Assembly (NCBI RefSeq): GCF_003583365.1
Contig: NZ_QXED01000011.1
Span: 105,391-169,390, forward strand
Source of the DNA: Fibrisoma montanum
Lineage (GTDB): Bacteria > Bacteroidota > Bacteroidia > Cytophagales > Spirosomataceae
Direction of reading: 5' to 3'
DNA: 64,000 bases
In this document: positions 18,262-28,001 of the stretch, one piece after another
Numbering within the stretch: the first letter of the stretch is position 1
How the letters are laid out: every line of letters begins with the position of its first letter
Translations under genes and position numbers: made by a program
Notes under the pieces: generated by a model
What the model was told of the DNA's origin: nothing
Seen by the model: only the letters and a program-made list of their open reading frames with translations
The model's database searches: none

Positions 18262-18969
18262 ATGCAAGTAGACAATAAAACGATTATTATCTCCGGTGCG
18301 TCGCGCGGTATTGGTCGGGCTACGGCCCTGCTGCTGGCCCAACAGGGTGCCAACGTGGTTATAACCGCCCGTAACGTCATTGAACTGAAGGAAGTCGAAT
18401 CGGAAGGGCAAGGCAAAATTGTGGCCGTGCCCGGCGACGTATCGAGCGAAGTAGATATGGAACGCGTCGTGCAGACCGCCCTCGACCGCTTCGGCCGAAT
18501 CGACGTGGTAATCAACAACGCTGGTTACGGGGTATTCAAGAATGTTGACGAAATCAGCGTAGACGAGTGGGATGCCCTGATGGCAACGAACGTAAAGGGT
18601 ACGTTCGTGCTGACCAAGGCTGCCCTGCCCACGTTGAAGGCGCAGGGCGCAGGCCATATTGTGGTCGTTGCCTCCGACGTAGCCAAGCGGACCTTCGCGG
18701 GTGGGTCGCTCTACACCGCCAGTAAGTACGCGCAGGAAGCGTTTATGGGTGCCCTGCGGAAGGAGGTTCGCCCGTTTGGTATCAAGGTGACGGGCGTGTA
18801 CTCGGGTCTGGTCGATTCGCACTTTCACGCCAAAGGCCACGGCCACGAAACGTCGCAGAACTGGCTCAAAAACGAAGACATGGCCGAGTCGATGCTGTTT
18901 ATCATCAGCCGCCCTGCCCACGTCGTCATTGACGAGTTCATGGTGCACCCGCTGGAGCAGGAGTATTGA
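18262..18969 (+). CDS. Short-chain dehydrogenase/reductase
   Basis: The 235-residue protein is a classical SDR. It has the Rossmann motif SGASRGIGRA (about 10-19), the NNAGYG motif (about 81-86), the catalytic Ser in VASDVAKR and the YTASK active-site Tyr/Lys, which are canonical for NAD(P)-dependent oxidoreductases. The ATG at 18262 starts directly before the first beta-strand; upstream in-frame ATG codons at 18208 and 18241 would add a basic leader with no family match. The substrate is not evident. The LuxR-type gene follows after 21 bp and may be co-transcribed. Confidence 0.9.
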   Translation: MQVDNKTIIISGASRGIGRATALLLAQQGANVVITARNVIELKEVESEGQGKIVAVPGDVSSEVDMERVVQTALDRFGRIDVVINNAGYGVFKNVDEISVDEWDALMATNVKGTFVLTKAALPTLKAQGAGHIVVVASDVAKRTFAGGSLYTASKYAQEAFMGALRKEVRPFGIKVTGVYSGLVDSHFHAKGHGHETSQNWLKNEDMAESMLFIISRPAHVVIDEFMVHPLEQEY

Positions 18970-18990
18970 TCTGTGCAAACAGGATACGTT

Positions 18991-19452
18991 ATGACCGGAA
19001 AAGCAGTTAAGGCTCGGATGGTGCTGCTCTATGGCCTGGCGCTTGGATGCCTGCTGAGCGTGATGGCCTGGTCGCGGTATCGGTTCATGGTGATCGACCA
19101 CGCGCTTGAGGCATACGTACTCTTGGTTGCAGTTCTCTTTGTGGGCGTAGGCATTTGGGTTGGGCTGCGTTGGTCAGCACCGGTCGTGGTTGAAAAGACG
19201 GTCGTTAGGCCGGCACCGGTAGTCCCGCTTCAACCGGCTCCGGAGGCATTGGAGCAACTGGGCATCAGCAGCCGGGAATTGGAAGTGCTGATCCAATTGG
19301 CACAGGGGTATAGTAATGAAGAAATTGCCAGCCATCTGTTCGTTTCCACTAATACCGTCAAGACGCATTTGAGTAACCTATACGCCAAATTAGACGTGAA
19401 GCGCCGGACGCAGGCCGTCGACAAAGCCCGGTCGCTTGGCCTGATTCGGTAA
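18991..19452 (+). CDS. Membrane-anchored LuxR-type helix-turn-helix regulator
   Basis: The 153-residue protein begins with two hydrophobic segments (about 11-28 and 40-60), followed by a Pro/Val-rich linker (VVEKTVVRPAPVVPLQPAP) and a C-terminal LuxR/GerE helix-turn-helix (about 90-150, with SSRELEVLIQLAQGYSNEEI and STNTVKTHLSNLYAKL). No receiver or ligand-binding domain is present, so the signal would have to reach DNA binding through the membrane anchor. The ATG at 18991 is preferred over a GTG 6 codons upstream. A 21 bp perfect hairpin follows, then a DUF4199 membrane-protein gene that may be its target or partner. Confidence 0.88.
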   Translation: MTGKAVKARMVLLYGLALGCLLSVMAWSRYRFMVIDHALEAYVLLVAVLFVGVGIWVGLRWSAPVVVEKTVVRPAPVVPLQPAPEALEQLGISSRELEVLIQLAQGYSNEEIASHLFVSTNTVKTHLSNLYAKLDVKRRTQAVDKARSLGLIR

Positions 19453-19458
19453 GGGAAT

Positions 19459-19506
19459 TTTCATTCGTTTGGGTGATTTTAAGCTAAATCACCCAAACGA
19501 ATGAAA
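19459..19506. terminator. 21 bp perfect inverted repeat between the LuxR and DUF4199 genes
   Basis: The left arm 19459-19479 (TTTCATTCGTTTGGGTGATTT) and right arm 19486-19506 are exact complements with a 6-base loop. No T-run follows on the plus strand, so it may be a terminator without tail, a processing site or an operator. It starts 6 bp after the LuxR-type stop codon. Confidence 0.6.
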
Positions 19507-19555
19507 GAAACATGCATGGCAAAGGACAATTTTGGCCGACAAACCAACCAAAACT

Positions 19556-20113
19556 ATGCAACGTACTATCCTTGTCTTCGGGGGCATCGCCGGCCTGATT
19601 GTGTCCGCCATGCTGGTAATTATGATGCTCATTCACCGGCAAAATCCAAGCAGCTTCGAGTGGGGCGAACTTGTCGGTTATACGTCCATGCTATTAGCCG
19701 CGTCGATGATTCCGGTGGCGATTAAAAGCTACCGGGACCGATACCAGGCCGGACAGATTTCCTTTAAGGATGCTTTTCTGATGGGGTTATGTATTGCCCT
19801 GATTGCTTCAGCCTTGTACGTAGCCACCTGGGTCATCGTCTACAAAACAGTTTATCCAAACTTCGTCCAGGATTACACCGCCAGCGCACTCAATAAGCTT
19901 AAAGCCAACGGGAAGTCACCGGCCGAACTTGACCAGGCCCGGCAGGAAATGAGCACGATGTTCGCCTACTACGATACCTGGGTGGGGCTGATTGGCATTA
20001 CGTTCCTGGAGATCTTCCCGATCAACCTGCTCGTTGCTTTAATCAGCGCCCTGGTGCTGAAGCGCAAACGAGCGGATCATATTCCGAGTCCGCTTGCCGG
20101 TACAACCACTTAA
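19556..20113 (+). CDS. DUF4199 family membrane protein
   Basis: The 185-residue protein has four membrane segments (about 3-23, 34-55, 71-95 and 140-160) and a basic tail, matching DUF4199, a Bacteroidota-specific membrane family of unknown role. The ATG at 19556 gives the usual N-terminus right before the first membrane helix; a TTG eight codons upstream is less likely. The long hairpin between this gene and the LuxR-type regulator may limit co-transcription. Confidence 0.82.
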   Translation: MQRTILVFGGIAGLIVSAMLVIMMLIHRQNPSSFEWGELVGYTSMLLAASMIPVAIKSYRDRYQAGQISFKDAFLMGLCIALIASALYVATWVIVYKTVYPNFVQDYTASALNKLKANGKSPAELDQARQEMSTMFAYYDTWVGLIGITFLEIFPINLLVALISALVLKRKRADHIPSPLAGTTT

Positions 20114-20678
20114 GCTCAATACGTATGGGTATAGGCTACTTCAAAAACGTCAGGAAAGCCGCTTTTACTGAACTGGCTTTTTTAAGATAACTCTCGTTGC
20201 TCTTTGGGTAATTCGTAGGGCGGTACACATTGACGTAAGCCAAAACACTCTAAAACCCAGCGTGGCCTTGTAGCCATGTTTCTCAGTGGGTGAGTTCAGC
20301 GTCGGTAGCATCCTGGGTTTGTAAGCGACTGGTGACAGCCTCCACTAAATTATTGATGATGTCGCTGTCGTTTAGCTGTAAGTGGTTGCGATCATTCTGA
20401 CGGGTTTTGCAGATTTGTCTGAATGGTAACTATACGGCTGAATAATGTAACGTTTAGTCGGGAGGATTATCAGATTTATGTAAATAACTAATCTAAAATC
20501 GGGTATAAATGCCACTTTTAGGAATGTAACTAGTTCTATTTGAGAGACTTTATAAACAAAGCGCTGACATAGCAACCACTTATACAATACTTATCCCATA
20601 AACTAGATTTGTGGACCTAAGTTAACATTGTCCTATGTAGTTTCACTCCAGGGGTTAAACAACACCCTGTAACTTTTT
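20114..20678. other. 565 bp intergenic region with no supported gene
   Basis: No reliable gene is seen. On the minus strand a frame without a start codon spans about 20290-20420 and ends in QDATDAELTH. Its codon use looks gene-like, so it may be a decayed remnant. An AT-rich frame at 20372-20587 (minus) overlaps it and is not convincing. The right part is AT-rich and should contain the promoter of the hydroxylase gene at 20679. Confidence 0.4.
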
Positions 20679-21494
20679 ATGGATCTACTACTCGACGAAT
20701 GGTTGATGACGGGACGGGGGTTAGTTATCAAATACCTGTTAGTGGCCGGGTTGGCTTACGTGTTCTGTTACATTGTCTTCAAAAAAGGGCTGAGCGGTCG
20801 AAAGATCCAGAAAAAGTTACCAAAGCCGGCTGACTATCAGCGCGAAATTGGCTTTTCTGTGTTAGCCATGCTGATCATGACAGCAAGTGCTGCTCTTAAC
20901 GCAACGATATTGCTACCGTACAACAACGTATATTTTGGAATTGATACGTATGGCTGGGGCTACTACGTGCTTTCGTTCATCTGGATGATCGCGCTGCACG
21001 ATACCTACTTTTACTGGATGCACCGGACCATTCATCATCCCCGATTGTTCAGGTCGCTTCATTTAGTGCACCACCGTTCGACTAATCCGTCGCCCTGGGC
21101 AGCTTATGCTTTTCATCCGCTGGAAGCCATTCTCGAAGGCGCGATCCTGCCCATCATTGCGTTTACGTTACCTGTACATTGGTCGGCGATGGTGCTGTTT
21201 TTTGTCTTCTCGGTGGTGCATGATGTCTATATCCACCTTGGTTATGAAGTATTACCGGGGCGGTTCCATCAGACACGTATTGGCCGTTGGATTAATACGT
21301 CGGTGGCTCATAACCAGCATCACAAGCACTTTGACGGGAATTTCGGGTTATATTTTACATTTTGGGATCGGTGGATGGGAACGATGCGGAGTGACTATGA
21401 CGAAGCGTACATCAAAGCCACTCCACAACAGGTTGTCGTTAATCCCGCTACTGCGACCACTCAGTCGGTGTCCGGTCCCAGCGGTGGGCTTTAA
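20679..21494 (+). CDS. Sterol desaturase / fatty acid hydroxylase superfamily protein
   Basis: The 271-residue membrane protein has four or five hydrophobic segments. It carries the three histidine clusters of the di-iron hydroxylase superfamily: HDTYFYWMHR (about 106-115), HLVHHRS (about 127-133) and HNQHHKH (about 210-216). These enzymes hydroxylate or desaturate lipids at the membrane using O2. The substrate is unknown. Its 3' end overlaps the convergent aldo/keto reductase gene by 47 bp, so the last codons are read on both strands. Confidence 0.9.
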   Translation: MDLLLDEWLMTGRGLVIKYLLVAGLAYVFCYIVFKKGLSGRKIQKKLPKPADYQREIGFSVLAMLIMTASAALNATILLPYNNVYFGIDTYGWGYYVLSFIWMIALHDTYFYWMHRTIHHPRLFRSLHLVHHRSTNPSPWAAYAFHPLEAILEGAILPIIAFTLPVHWSAMVLFFVFSVVHDVYIHLGYEVLPGRFHQTRIGRWINTSVAHNQHHKHFDGNFGLYFTFWDRWMGTMRSDYDEAYIKATPQQVVVNPATATTQSVSGPSGGL

Positions 21495-22419
21495 GGTCGT
21501 TCAGCAATTCCTGCGAAAGCCCTTTGCCATCACTGACGGCCGTGTTGGCTTCCACGTTACGGAGTTTACGCATGCCCGGAATCGTCGTGTGCACGTCGGG
21601 ATTGCTGAGAATGAACCGTAGCGCCATTTCGGGCATGGTCATGGCGTCGGGAACGAGCGGCTTCAGCGCATCGGCATGTTCGACGCTGCTGTTGAGGTTT
21701 TCGGGCACGAAGTACGTCGAGCGCCAGTCGTTATCGGGGAAGGTCGTTTCCTTCGTAAACGTACCGGTCAGCGTGCCCTCATCGAACGGAACCCGGGCGA
21801 TTACGCCGATGTTCAGCTCGCGGCAGAGTGGGAAAAGGCTATCCTCCGGATTCTGATCGAAGATGTTATAAATGACCTGCACGGCATCAATCAGGCCGGT
21901 GCGCAGGGTATTCAGGCAATTGTCGGGCTCCCAGCGGTTCACCGAAACGCCCCACGCCTGTACTTTGCCCGCCTGCGTCAGTTTCTGCACGGCTTCCTTC
22001 CACTCGTCGCGGTCGGCCCAGCCATCTTCCCACACGTGAAACTGCATCAGATCGATGGTCTCAACCTGCAGGTTTTTCAGGCTCTTTTCGGTGTATTCGA
22101 TGATGTGGCTGGCCGGAAATACGTCTTCCAGCTTGTACTCCGGCTTCGACGGCCACTTGAAATTCATGGGTGGAATCTTGGTGGCTGCATAAAGCGGCTT
22201 TCCGGCATTGCGTTTGAGCAGATCGCCCAGAATCTGTTCGCTCAGGCCGGAGCCGTAGCCCCAGGCGGTGTCGAAGAAGTTGCAGCCGCGTTCGACGGCG
22301 AGGTCGAGGGCCTGATCAATTTCGGTACGTTCGGAGCCGGTCCAGTCGGCGAGGCCCCACATGCCGTAGCCAATTTCACTGACTTGCCAGCCGGTGCGGC
22401 CAAAGGTTCGGTATTGCAT
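21448..22419 (-). CDS. Aldo/keto reductase
   Basis: The 323-residue TIM-barrel oxidoreductase has the family signature around FFDTAWGYGSGLSEQILGDLL (about 49-69, with catalytic Asp and Tyr), Lys in AATKIPP and the HVWED region at about 128. The NADPH-binding C-terminus includes IPGMRKLRNVEAN. It reduces aldehydes or ketones with NAD(P)H; the substrate is not evident. It is separated from the upstream sufB gene by the sufB terminator and a GTTTGTGG-type inverted repeat, so it is probably transcribed alone. Confidence 0.9.
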   Translation of the reverse strand: MQYRTFGRTGWQVSEIGYGMWGLADWTGSERTEIDQALDLAVERGCNFFDTAWGYGSGLSEQILGDLLKRNAGKPLYAATKIPPMNFKWPSKPEYKLEDVFPASHIIEYTEKSLKNLQVETIDLMQFHVWEDGWADRDEWKEAVQKLTQAGKVQAWGVSVNRWEPDNCLNTLRTGLIDAVQVIYNIFDQNPEDSLFPLCRELNIGVIARVPFDEGTLTGTFTKETTFPDNDWRSTYFVPENLNSSVEHADALKPLVPDAMTMPEMALRFILSNPDVHTTIPGMRKLRNVEANTAVSDGKGLSQELLNDLKAHRWDRTPTEWSQ

Positions 22420-22426
22420 CGTCTAA

Positions 22427-22499
22427 ACTTGTGGTTTGTATTTTGATGACTTCAAAAGCCGCAGCCAAGCTACGAACTTCATAGTACAAACCACAAAGT
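22427..22499. repeat. Inverted repeat, GTGGTTTGTA family
   Basis: ACTTGTGGTTTGTA at 22427-22440 pairs with TACAAACCACAAAGT at 22485-22499 around a 44 bp spacer. The sequence is related to the larger repeat cluster at 33478-33602. It lies immediately upstream of the aldo/keto reductase gene. Confidence 0.55.
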
Positions 22500-22555
22500 C
22501 AGCGTTGGGTTACCGCCTGCATTAACATTCGCCTTTATGGTGGAGACTACTTTAG

Positions 22556-22585
22556 CAAAAAGCCTCTACGTTTCCGCAGAGGCTT
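22556..22585 (-). terminator. Terminator of sufB
   Basis: AAGCCTCT-type arms (AGCCTCTACG, loop TTTC, CGCAGAGGCTT) form an 11 bp stem with one mismatch. On the minus strand it is followed by TTTTTGCT. It lies 26 bp after the sufB stop. Confidence 0.8.
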
Positions 22586-22610
22586 CGATATACTAAAATG
22601 CTATAGTCAA

Positions 22611-24056
<1,446 letters not shown>

Positions 24057-24343
24057 GGTTAGTAGACGCGCAGTTTAAGAACGCGTTGCTGTAAAGAATT
24101 AACAATCCATCGGATGGGTACGTTCCGGGCACAGTGGACAAATATCGGAAACTTTCGGTTAATCCGGGCATCTTACCCAGGCATATCCCCTGGGGAACGG
24201 GCGACGTCTGTACCTGTGATCCATAGTCACGGGTTTCCGGTTCTTTTGTCGTCTTGTACTGAAACATGGCTGACACCGGCTGAAGCGTACCACGCCGGGT
24301 ACCGATACTGGGCGAAAATCGGGTTGTAAGAGTCTGAAAACAA
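24057..24343. other. Intergenic region upstream of sufB
   Basis: Several short overlapping open frames on both strands show no family features and are disregarded. The segment should contain the sufB promoter; GATATTTG on the minus strand (24139-24146) resembles the Bacteroidota -7 element TAnnTTTG with one mismatch. No RNA gene was recognised. Confidence 0.4.
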
Positions 24344-24373
24344 ATAAGGTTACCGCAGCCGCAGTAACCTTAT
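24344..24373 (-). terminator. Terminator after the lipoprotein gene
   Basis: ATAAGGTTAC (24344-24353) and GTAACCTTAT (24364-24373) form a perfect 10 bp stem with a 10 base loop. On the minus strand TTGTTTTC follows. It sits 25 bp after the stop of the lipoprotein gene. Confidence 0.8.
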
Positions 24374-24398
24374 GCTCTATCACGTGAAAAAAAACTAC

Positions 24399-25106
24399 TT
24401 ACTTAGCCGTTACCTTGATCTTGGAGTAATACAGCGTGGTCAGGCCTTCGAAACCTGAATCCGTGCCCACAACCAGCCAGAGTTCACCGTTGGCGTTGGT
24501 TTTAACCTGCAGCGGTTTTTCGGCGTTGCTGCGGGTGATCAGCTTATAATCCGTTACGTCGTTTCCGGCCCCGATCGTTCCCAATAAAAGGGCGTCGCGG
24601 CCACCTTCGGCCTGATTGCCTTTATCGATGCTGATCTCGTAAAAATTGTTTTTGAGCTCTTTCTTCGGCTCCGTGGCCGAAGCACCGGCTTTCAGATAAA
24701 CGCTGCTGCCGGGCGAGCCGCCGATACCAACCGAGTTGTCGGCATACTGCGATGCCAGTTCTACGTCAAACACCAGCGAATAGGTCGTGTTGGGCGTGAG
24801 GCCGGTCAGTTTTTTGCGGATATACATGAACAGGTCATCGCTCCGGTTCATGCTCGACACCATGATTGATTTCTGATTGGTATTCAACGGGCTGGGCAGA
24901 CTAACCCAATCGGACTTAAACTGTATGTCTGCAATCTGCGGGCCGTAATCTACCACATCGGCTTCCCAGCCGTCTTTACTCTGCTGAAAATTCGTTTCAT
25001 AAAGAACGCCCGGCTGGTTGGGTCCTAATTCAGTAGATTCCTGTGAGCAGGAAGCGATGAACAAACTACTGACCAGTACGGATGCGAAAAGAATGGTTGA
25101 CTTCAT
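24399..25106 (-). CDS. Lipoprotein, probable beta-sandwich domain, unknown function
   Basis: The 235-residue protein has a lipoprotein signal (about 1-20, lipobox IASC). The mature part is beta-rich, with NFQQSKDGWEADVVDYGPQ and YSLVFDVELASQYADNS resembling carbohydrate-binding or jelly-roll modules that read an extracted quantity such as a wall or glycan ligand. No catalytic motif is seen and no specific family was recognised. The gene is followed by a good terminator, and the DoxX gene upstream is 85 bp away, so it is probably its own transcript. Confidence 0.75.
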   Translation of the reverse strand: MKSTILFASVLVSSLFIASCSQESTELGPNQPGVLYETNFQQSKDGWEADVVDYGPQIADIQFKSDWVSLPSPLNTNQKSIMVSSMNRSDDLFMYIRKKLTGLTPNTTYSLVFDVELASQYADNSVGIGGSPGSSVYLKAGASATEPKKELKNNFYEISIDKGNQAEGGRDALLLGTIGAGNDVTDYKLITRSNAEKPLQVKTNANGELWLVVGTDSGFEGLTTLYYSKIKVTAK

Positions 25107-25191
25107 TGTTCACTAAAGATTTGTTTCCCGTATTGACCCACCGCCAAACGACAGGGTTGTAATGAAGGTAACAAAATTTCCTGAACGTATC

Positions 25192-25587
25192 TCAATCTCG
25201 TCGCGGGGCGGGGGCGTCGAGGCCGCGCAGGGCCAGGTAAAACGCCACCACATACACCAGTTGGGTTCCGGCGGTTCCCCAGTCTTCTTTCAGGGTAGTG
25301 CCGAACAGCAGGGCCGCGATTACCAGCCCGCCAACGAAGTAACCCCACTTGCTGAATCGCCCGCCGATCAGGATCAGCAGGCCAGTGGTGAGTTCAACAA
25401 ACGGGAGTACGTAGAGAAAGGAACGCACAAGCACCTCAGGCAGAATCGTACCGGCGAACCCGCCCGCCATTTTGTCGACGAAGCCGCTGAGCTTGGGAAT
25501 ACGTACCGCGCCATGCATGAGCATGTTAATGCCCAGCCCGAGTCGAATAACGATCCGGGCCAGTTGGGTAGCCGACAGAGTAGTCAT
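25192..25587 (-). CDS. DoxX family membrane protein
   Basis: The 131-residue protein has four membrane segments and the DoxX pattern: RLGLGINMLMHGAVRIPKL at the N-terminus, a second helix with LPFVELTTGLLILIGG, then two more helices. DoxX-type proteins are small inner-membrane proteins linked to redox or sulfur stress in some bacteria; the role here is unknown. It starts 5 bp after the stop of an acidic small-protein gene and is probably in an operon with that gene and the one before it. Confidence 0.88.
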   Translation of the reverse strand: MTTLSATQLARIVIRLGLGINMLMHGAVRIPKLSGFVDKMAGGFAGTILPEVLVRSFLYVLPFVELTTGLLILIGGRFSKWGYFVGGLVIAALLFGTTLKEDWGTAGTQLVYVVAFYLALRGLDAPAPRRD

Positions 25588-25592
25588 CCCGG

Positions 25593-25877
25593 CTACGGAT
25601 TGTTGCTGACTAATGCGTCGTTGTTGTCGACTTCGATGTCGCCGTTCTCCACGTCTTCTTCCGCCAGCATGTCGTCGTTGACGCCATTGGCCTCCGTGCC
25701 GGGCTGTTCGTCGCCCTGATCGTTAACTTCTTCCTTCACCGGTTCAGGTCCCTGATTGGTCATGGGGTTCATATATTCCGTCTGCGACACCCCTTCGTTG
25801 GCCTGTTCACCCTGGGCCATCTTGGACAGAACGCCCTGGTTTTCGTCTTCGGCGGGATTGTAGGTTTGGTTTTCCAT
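25593..25877 (-). CDS. Very acidic small protein, probably disordered
   Basis: The 94-residue protein is rich in Asp, Glu, Asn and Gln with almost no hydrophobic core. Asn-containing stretches such as DNNDALVSNN end it. No family is recognised. Composition suggests an intrinsically disordered cytoplasmic protein. It lies between another acidic small-protein gene (33 bp upstream) and DoxX (5 bp downstream) on the same strand. Confidence 0.7.
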   Translation of the reverse strand: MENQTYNPAEDENQGVLSKMAQGEQANEGVSQTEYMNPMTNQGPEPVKEEVNDQGDEQPGTEANGVNDDMLAEEDVENGDIEVDNNDALVSNNP

Positions 25878-25909
25878 ACGTAGTTGAACGTTGATATCGT
25901 GTTGCTCCG

Positions 25910-26173
25910 TTACACGCTCCCCGATCGGGTTACGTGGCCACCCAGGTAGTAGTTGTCGTCCTGTACGTGGTCGTGTTCGCCGGTCGGGTCGCCGTCCGCG
26001 TCGGTCGGTTCGTCGGCCAGTGAGTTGTCTGCACCGGCTTCGTCGGCATCATCGTCTTCGATAGCGGCCCCGCTCTGGTTGCGGAAGTTGTCGGGGTCAA
26101 TGCGGACCACGCGCGTACCGATCAGTTCGGTATCGCTGGCCGCTCCGGTTGGGGTTTCCTGTTGAGTAGTCAT
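25910..26173 (-). CDS. Second very acidic small protein, probably disordered
   Basis: The 87-residue protein has a short ordered-looking motif (ELIGTRVVRIDPDNFRNQ) followed by a long Asp/Glu/Ala tail (AIEDDDADEAGADNSLADE) and a C-terminus with YYLGGHVTRSG. No family is recognised. It heads the small minus-strand group with the acidic protein and DoxX, and is divergent from the alpha/beta-hydrolase gene across 94 bp. Composition resembles stress- or desiccation-related disordered proteins, but this is only a guess. Confidence 0.65.
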   Translation of the reverse strand: MTTQQETPTGAASDTELIGTRVVRIDPDNFRNQSGAAIEDDDADEAGADNSLADEPTDADGDPTGEHDHVQDDNYYLGGHVTRSGSV

Positions 26174-26267
26174 GCGGTGTTGCTTTATCTGTATAGGTAG
26201 ATAACCCGATACGGGTAGAAAGGTTGGCGGGTCGCGTTTACCTGTTAATTACATTAGGCCTTGTTGC

Positions 26268-27065
26268 ATGAACGGTTTCCTGCTACTCCTCATCGCGGTT
26301 TTTCAGGCTGGTCTGATCAGCGCCCAGAACGACCGCGCTCCGTTGTTCACCTCGTTTGACGGAACGCAGATTCACTACGACACCCTCGGGAAGGGGCGGC
26401 CGGTGGTTCTGCTCCACGGCTTCATCACGAACGGCGATTCGTGGAAACGGGCGGCCGTTCGGCAGCAACTGGCCGATGCCGGTTTTAAGGTAGTGACCCT
26501 GGATTTGCGGGGCAATGGCCGCTCCGATCGCCCGCACGAGGCAGCCGCTTACCGAAACGATGCGGAGCTGAAGGACGTAATGGCCCTGATGAAGCACCTC
26601 GGCCTGACGAACTACGATGTTGTAGGTTACTCCCGCGGGGCTATCCTGACCGCCCGCCTGCTGACGCTTGATACGCAGATACGCCGGGCCGTACTGGGCG
26701 GGATGAGCGCCGATTTTACGCAGCCCGACTGGTACCGACGCAAGAATTTCCACGAAGCGCTGACCAGACCGGGCAGCCATCCTGAACTGCAGAGTGCGAT
26801 CGACTATGCCAAAAAAAGTGGGGCCGATACGGTCGTACTGGCCCGGTTGCAGGAGTTTCAGCCGCAGACGACAATGGCCGAACTGCGGCAGGTACGCGTA
26901 CCCGTGCTGGTAGTCAATGGCGATAAGGACCGCGATAACGGTGATCCCCAGACGTTGGTCGATGCCATTCCGGGTGCGAGGTTAGCCGTTGTGCCCGGCG
27001 ATCACGGTGGGGCGATGCGAACCCCTGAGTTTGCCCAGGCCGTCGTGGCGTTTCTGAAGAAATAA
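26268..27065 (+). CDS. Secreted alpha/beta-hydrolase
   Basis: The 265-residue protein has a signal peptide (about 1-19, ending ISAQ) and an alpha/beta-hydrolase fold: oxyanion loop VVLLHGFITNGDSW, strand LDLRGNGRSDRP, nucleophile elbow GYSRGA (Ser about 124), acid Asp near VNGDKDRDNGDP and catalytic His in VVPGDHGGAM near the C-terminus. It would cleave an ester or similar bond in the periplasm; the substrate is unknown. Its stop lies 3 bp from the stop of the convergent epimerase gene. Confidence 0.88.
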   Translation: MNGFLLLLIAVFQAGLISAQNDRAPLFTSFDGTQIHYDTLGKGRPVVLLHGFITNGDSWKRAAVRQQLADAGFKVVTLDLRGNGRSDRPHEAAAYRNDAELKDVMALMKHLGLTNYDVVGYSRGAILTARLLTLDTQIRRAVLGGMSADFTQPDWYRRKNFHEALTRPGSHPELQSAIDYAKKSGADTVVLARLQEFQPQTTMAELRQVRVPVLVVNGDKDRDNGDPQTLVDAIPGARLAVVPGDHGGAMRTPEFAQAVVAFLKK

Positions 27066-27068
27066 GAG

Positions 27069-28001
27069 CTATTTTACTAACGCAGTCAGGGCTTCGGATG
27101 CTGTTGGATAAGCAAATCTAAACCCGGCTTCCTGTAATTTGCGAGGAATCACATTACGACTTTTCAAAACCAGTTCTGTTTCCGTACGTAGTAAGAACGC
27201 ACCAATCTCCAGCATCCACCGGGTAGCGGGTAGCCCAACCGGGGCACCGAATGCCCGTCGTAGCAATGTCATAAATTCTGTGTTACGAATAGGGCAGGGG
27301 GCGGTACAGTTAAACGTACCGTTGAGGGCGTCGTTCCTGATCAGGAAGTCAATGATCCGCGCGAAGTCGTGTTCATGAAGCCAACTGATAAACTGATCAC
27401 CGTCGCCCTGTTGCCCACCCAGGCCAAACCGCGTTAACCGCTTCAAAACCGGAAATACGCCACCATCACGACCCAGAACCAGTGAGGAACGTAAGGCAAC
27501 TTTGCGGACCTCCGGCGTATCACTCTCCCAGAACGTTTGCTCCCACTCTTTGCAAACCTGCTGGGAAAAGCGGTACTCTGCCTGAGGGCTGTCGGTTTCG
27601 CCCGTGATCTCGTCCATCTGCCGGTCTGGTGCATGACGGTAGATGGTTGCCGACGATAGATTGATCCACAGCAAAGGTGGGTTGTCTGTCTGTCGGATTG
27701 CCTGTCCCAGAACCGCTGTTGATTTGATACGCGATTCAATAATCTGGCGTTTGTTTTCGGCGGTATAGCGACAATCTACCGTTTGGCCAGCCAGGTTGAT
27801 TAGCACATCGGCTTTATTGAGTTCATTAGCCCAGGTACCTATCGATTTGCCATCCCAGGTTACGTACCGAACACGGTCGTGACTTGTGTACGGCTTCCGC
27901 GAGAGGACAACGATGTCAATGGGGCTATCCTTCCAGTAGTCAACCAATACCTGGCCAAGAAAGCCGGTTCCACCTGCCAGGATAATTTTGTGGGGCTTCA
28001 T
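27069..28001 (-). CDS. TIGR01777 family NAD-dependent epimerase-like protein
   Basis: The 310-residue protein starts with the Rossmann motif ILAGGTGFLGQVLVDYW. It has the NLAGQTVDCRY segment and a C-terminal DUF1731-like part (LKSRNVIPRKLQEAGFRF), matching TIGR01777 SDR39U1-type epimerases. The substrate is not established for the family. The ATG at 28001 overlaps the stop of the DCC1-like gene by 4 bp (ATGA), so translation is coupled; the open frame reaches further upstream only as overlap with that gene. It is the last gene of the four-gene GbsR operon. Confidence 0.87.
   Translation of the reverse strand: MKPHKIILAGGTGFLGQVLVDYWKDSPIDIVVLSRKPYTSHDRVRYVTWDGKSIGTWANELNKADVLINLAGQTVDCRYTAENKRQIIESRIKSTAVLGQAIRQTDNPPLLWINLSSATIYRHAPDRQMDEITGETDSPQAEYRFSQQVCKEWEQTFWESDTPEVRKVALRSSLVLGRDGGVFPVLKRLTRFGLGGQQGDGDQFISWLHEHDFARIIDFLIRNDALNGTFNCTAPCPIRNTEFMTLLRRAFGAPVGLPATRWMLEIGAFLLRTETELVLKSRNVIPRKLQEAGFRFAYPTASEALTALVK

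Noticed and set aside
18205..19101. 298-codon minus-strand frame over the SDR and LuxR genes
   Set aside because: It lies opposite two clear protein families and looks like codon-bias shadow.
20114..20678. Hidden tRNA or small RNA gene
   Set aside because: No cloverleaf, T-loop motif or terminator pattern was found.
24057..24343. Riboswitch before sufB
   Set aside because: No recognisable conserved aptamer elements could be seen.
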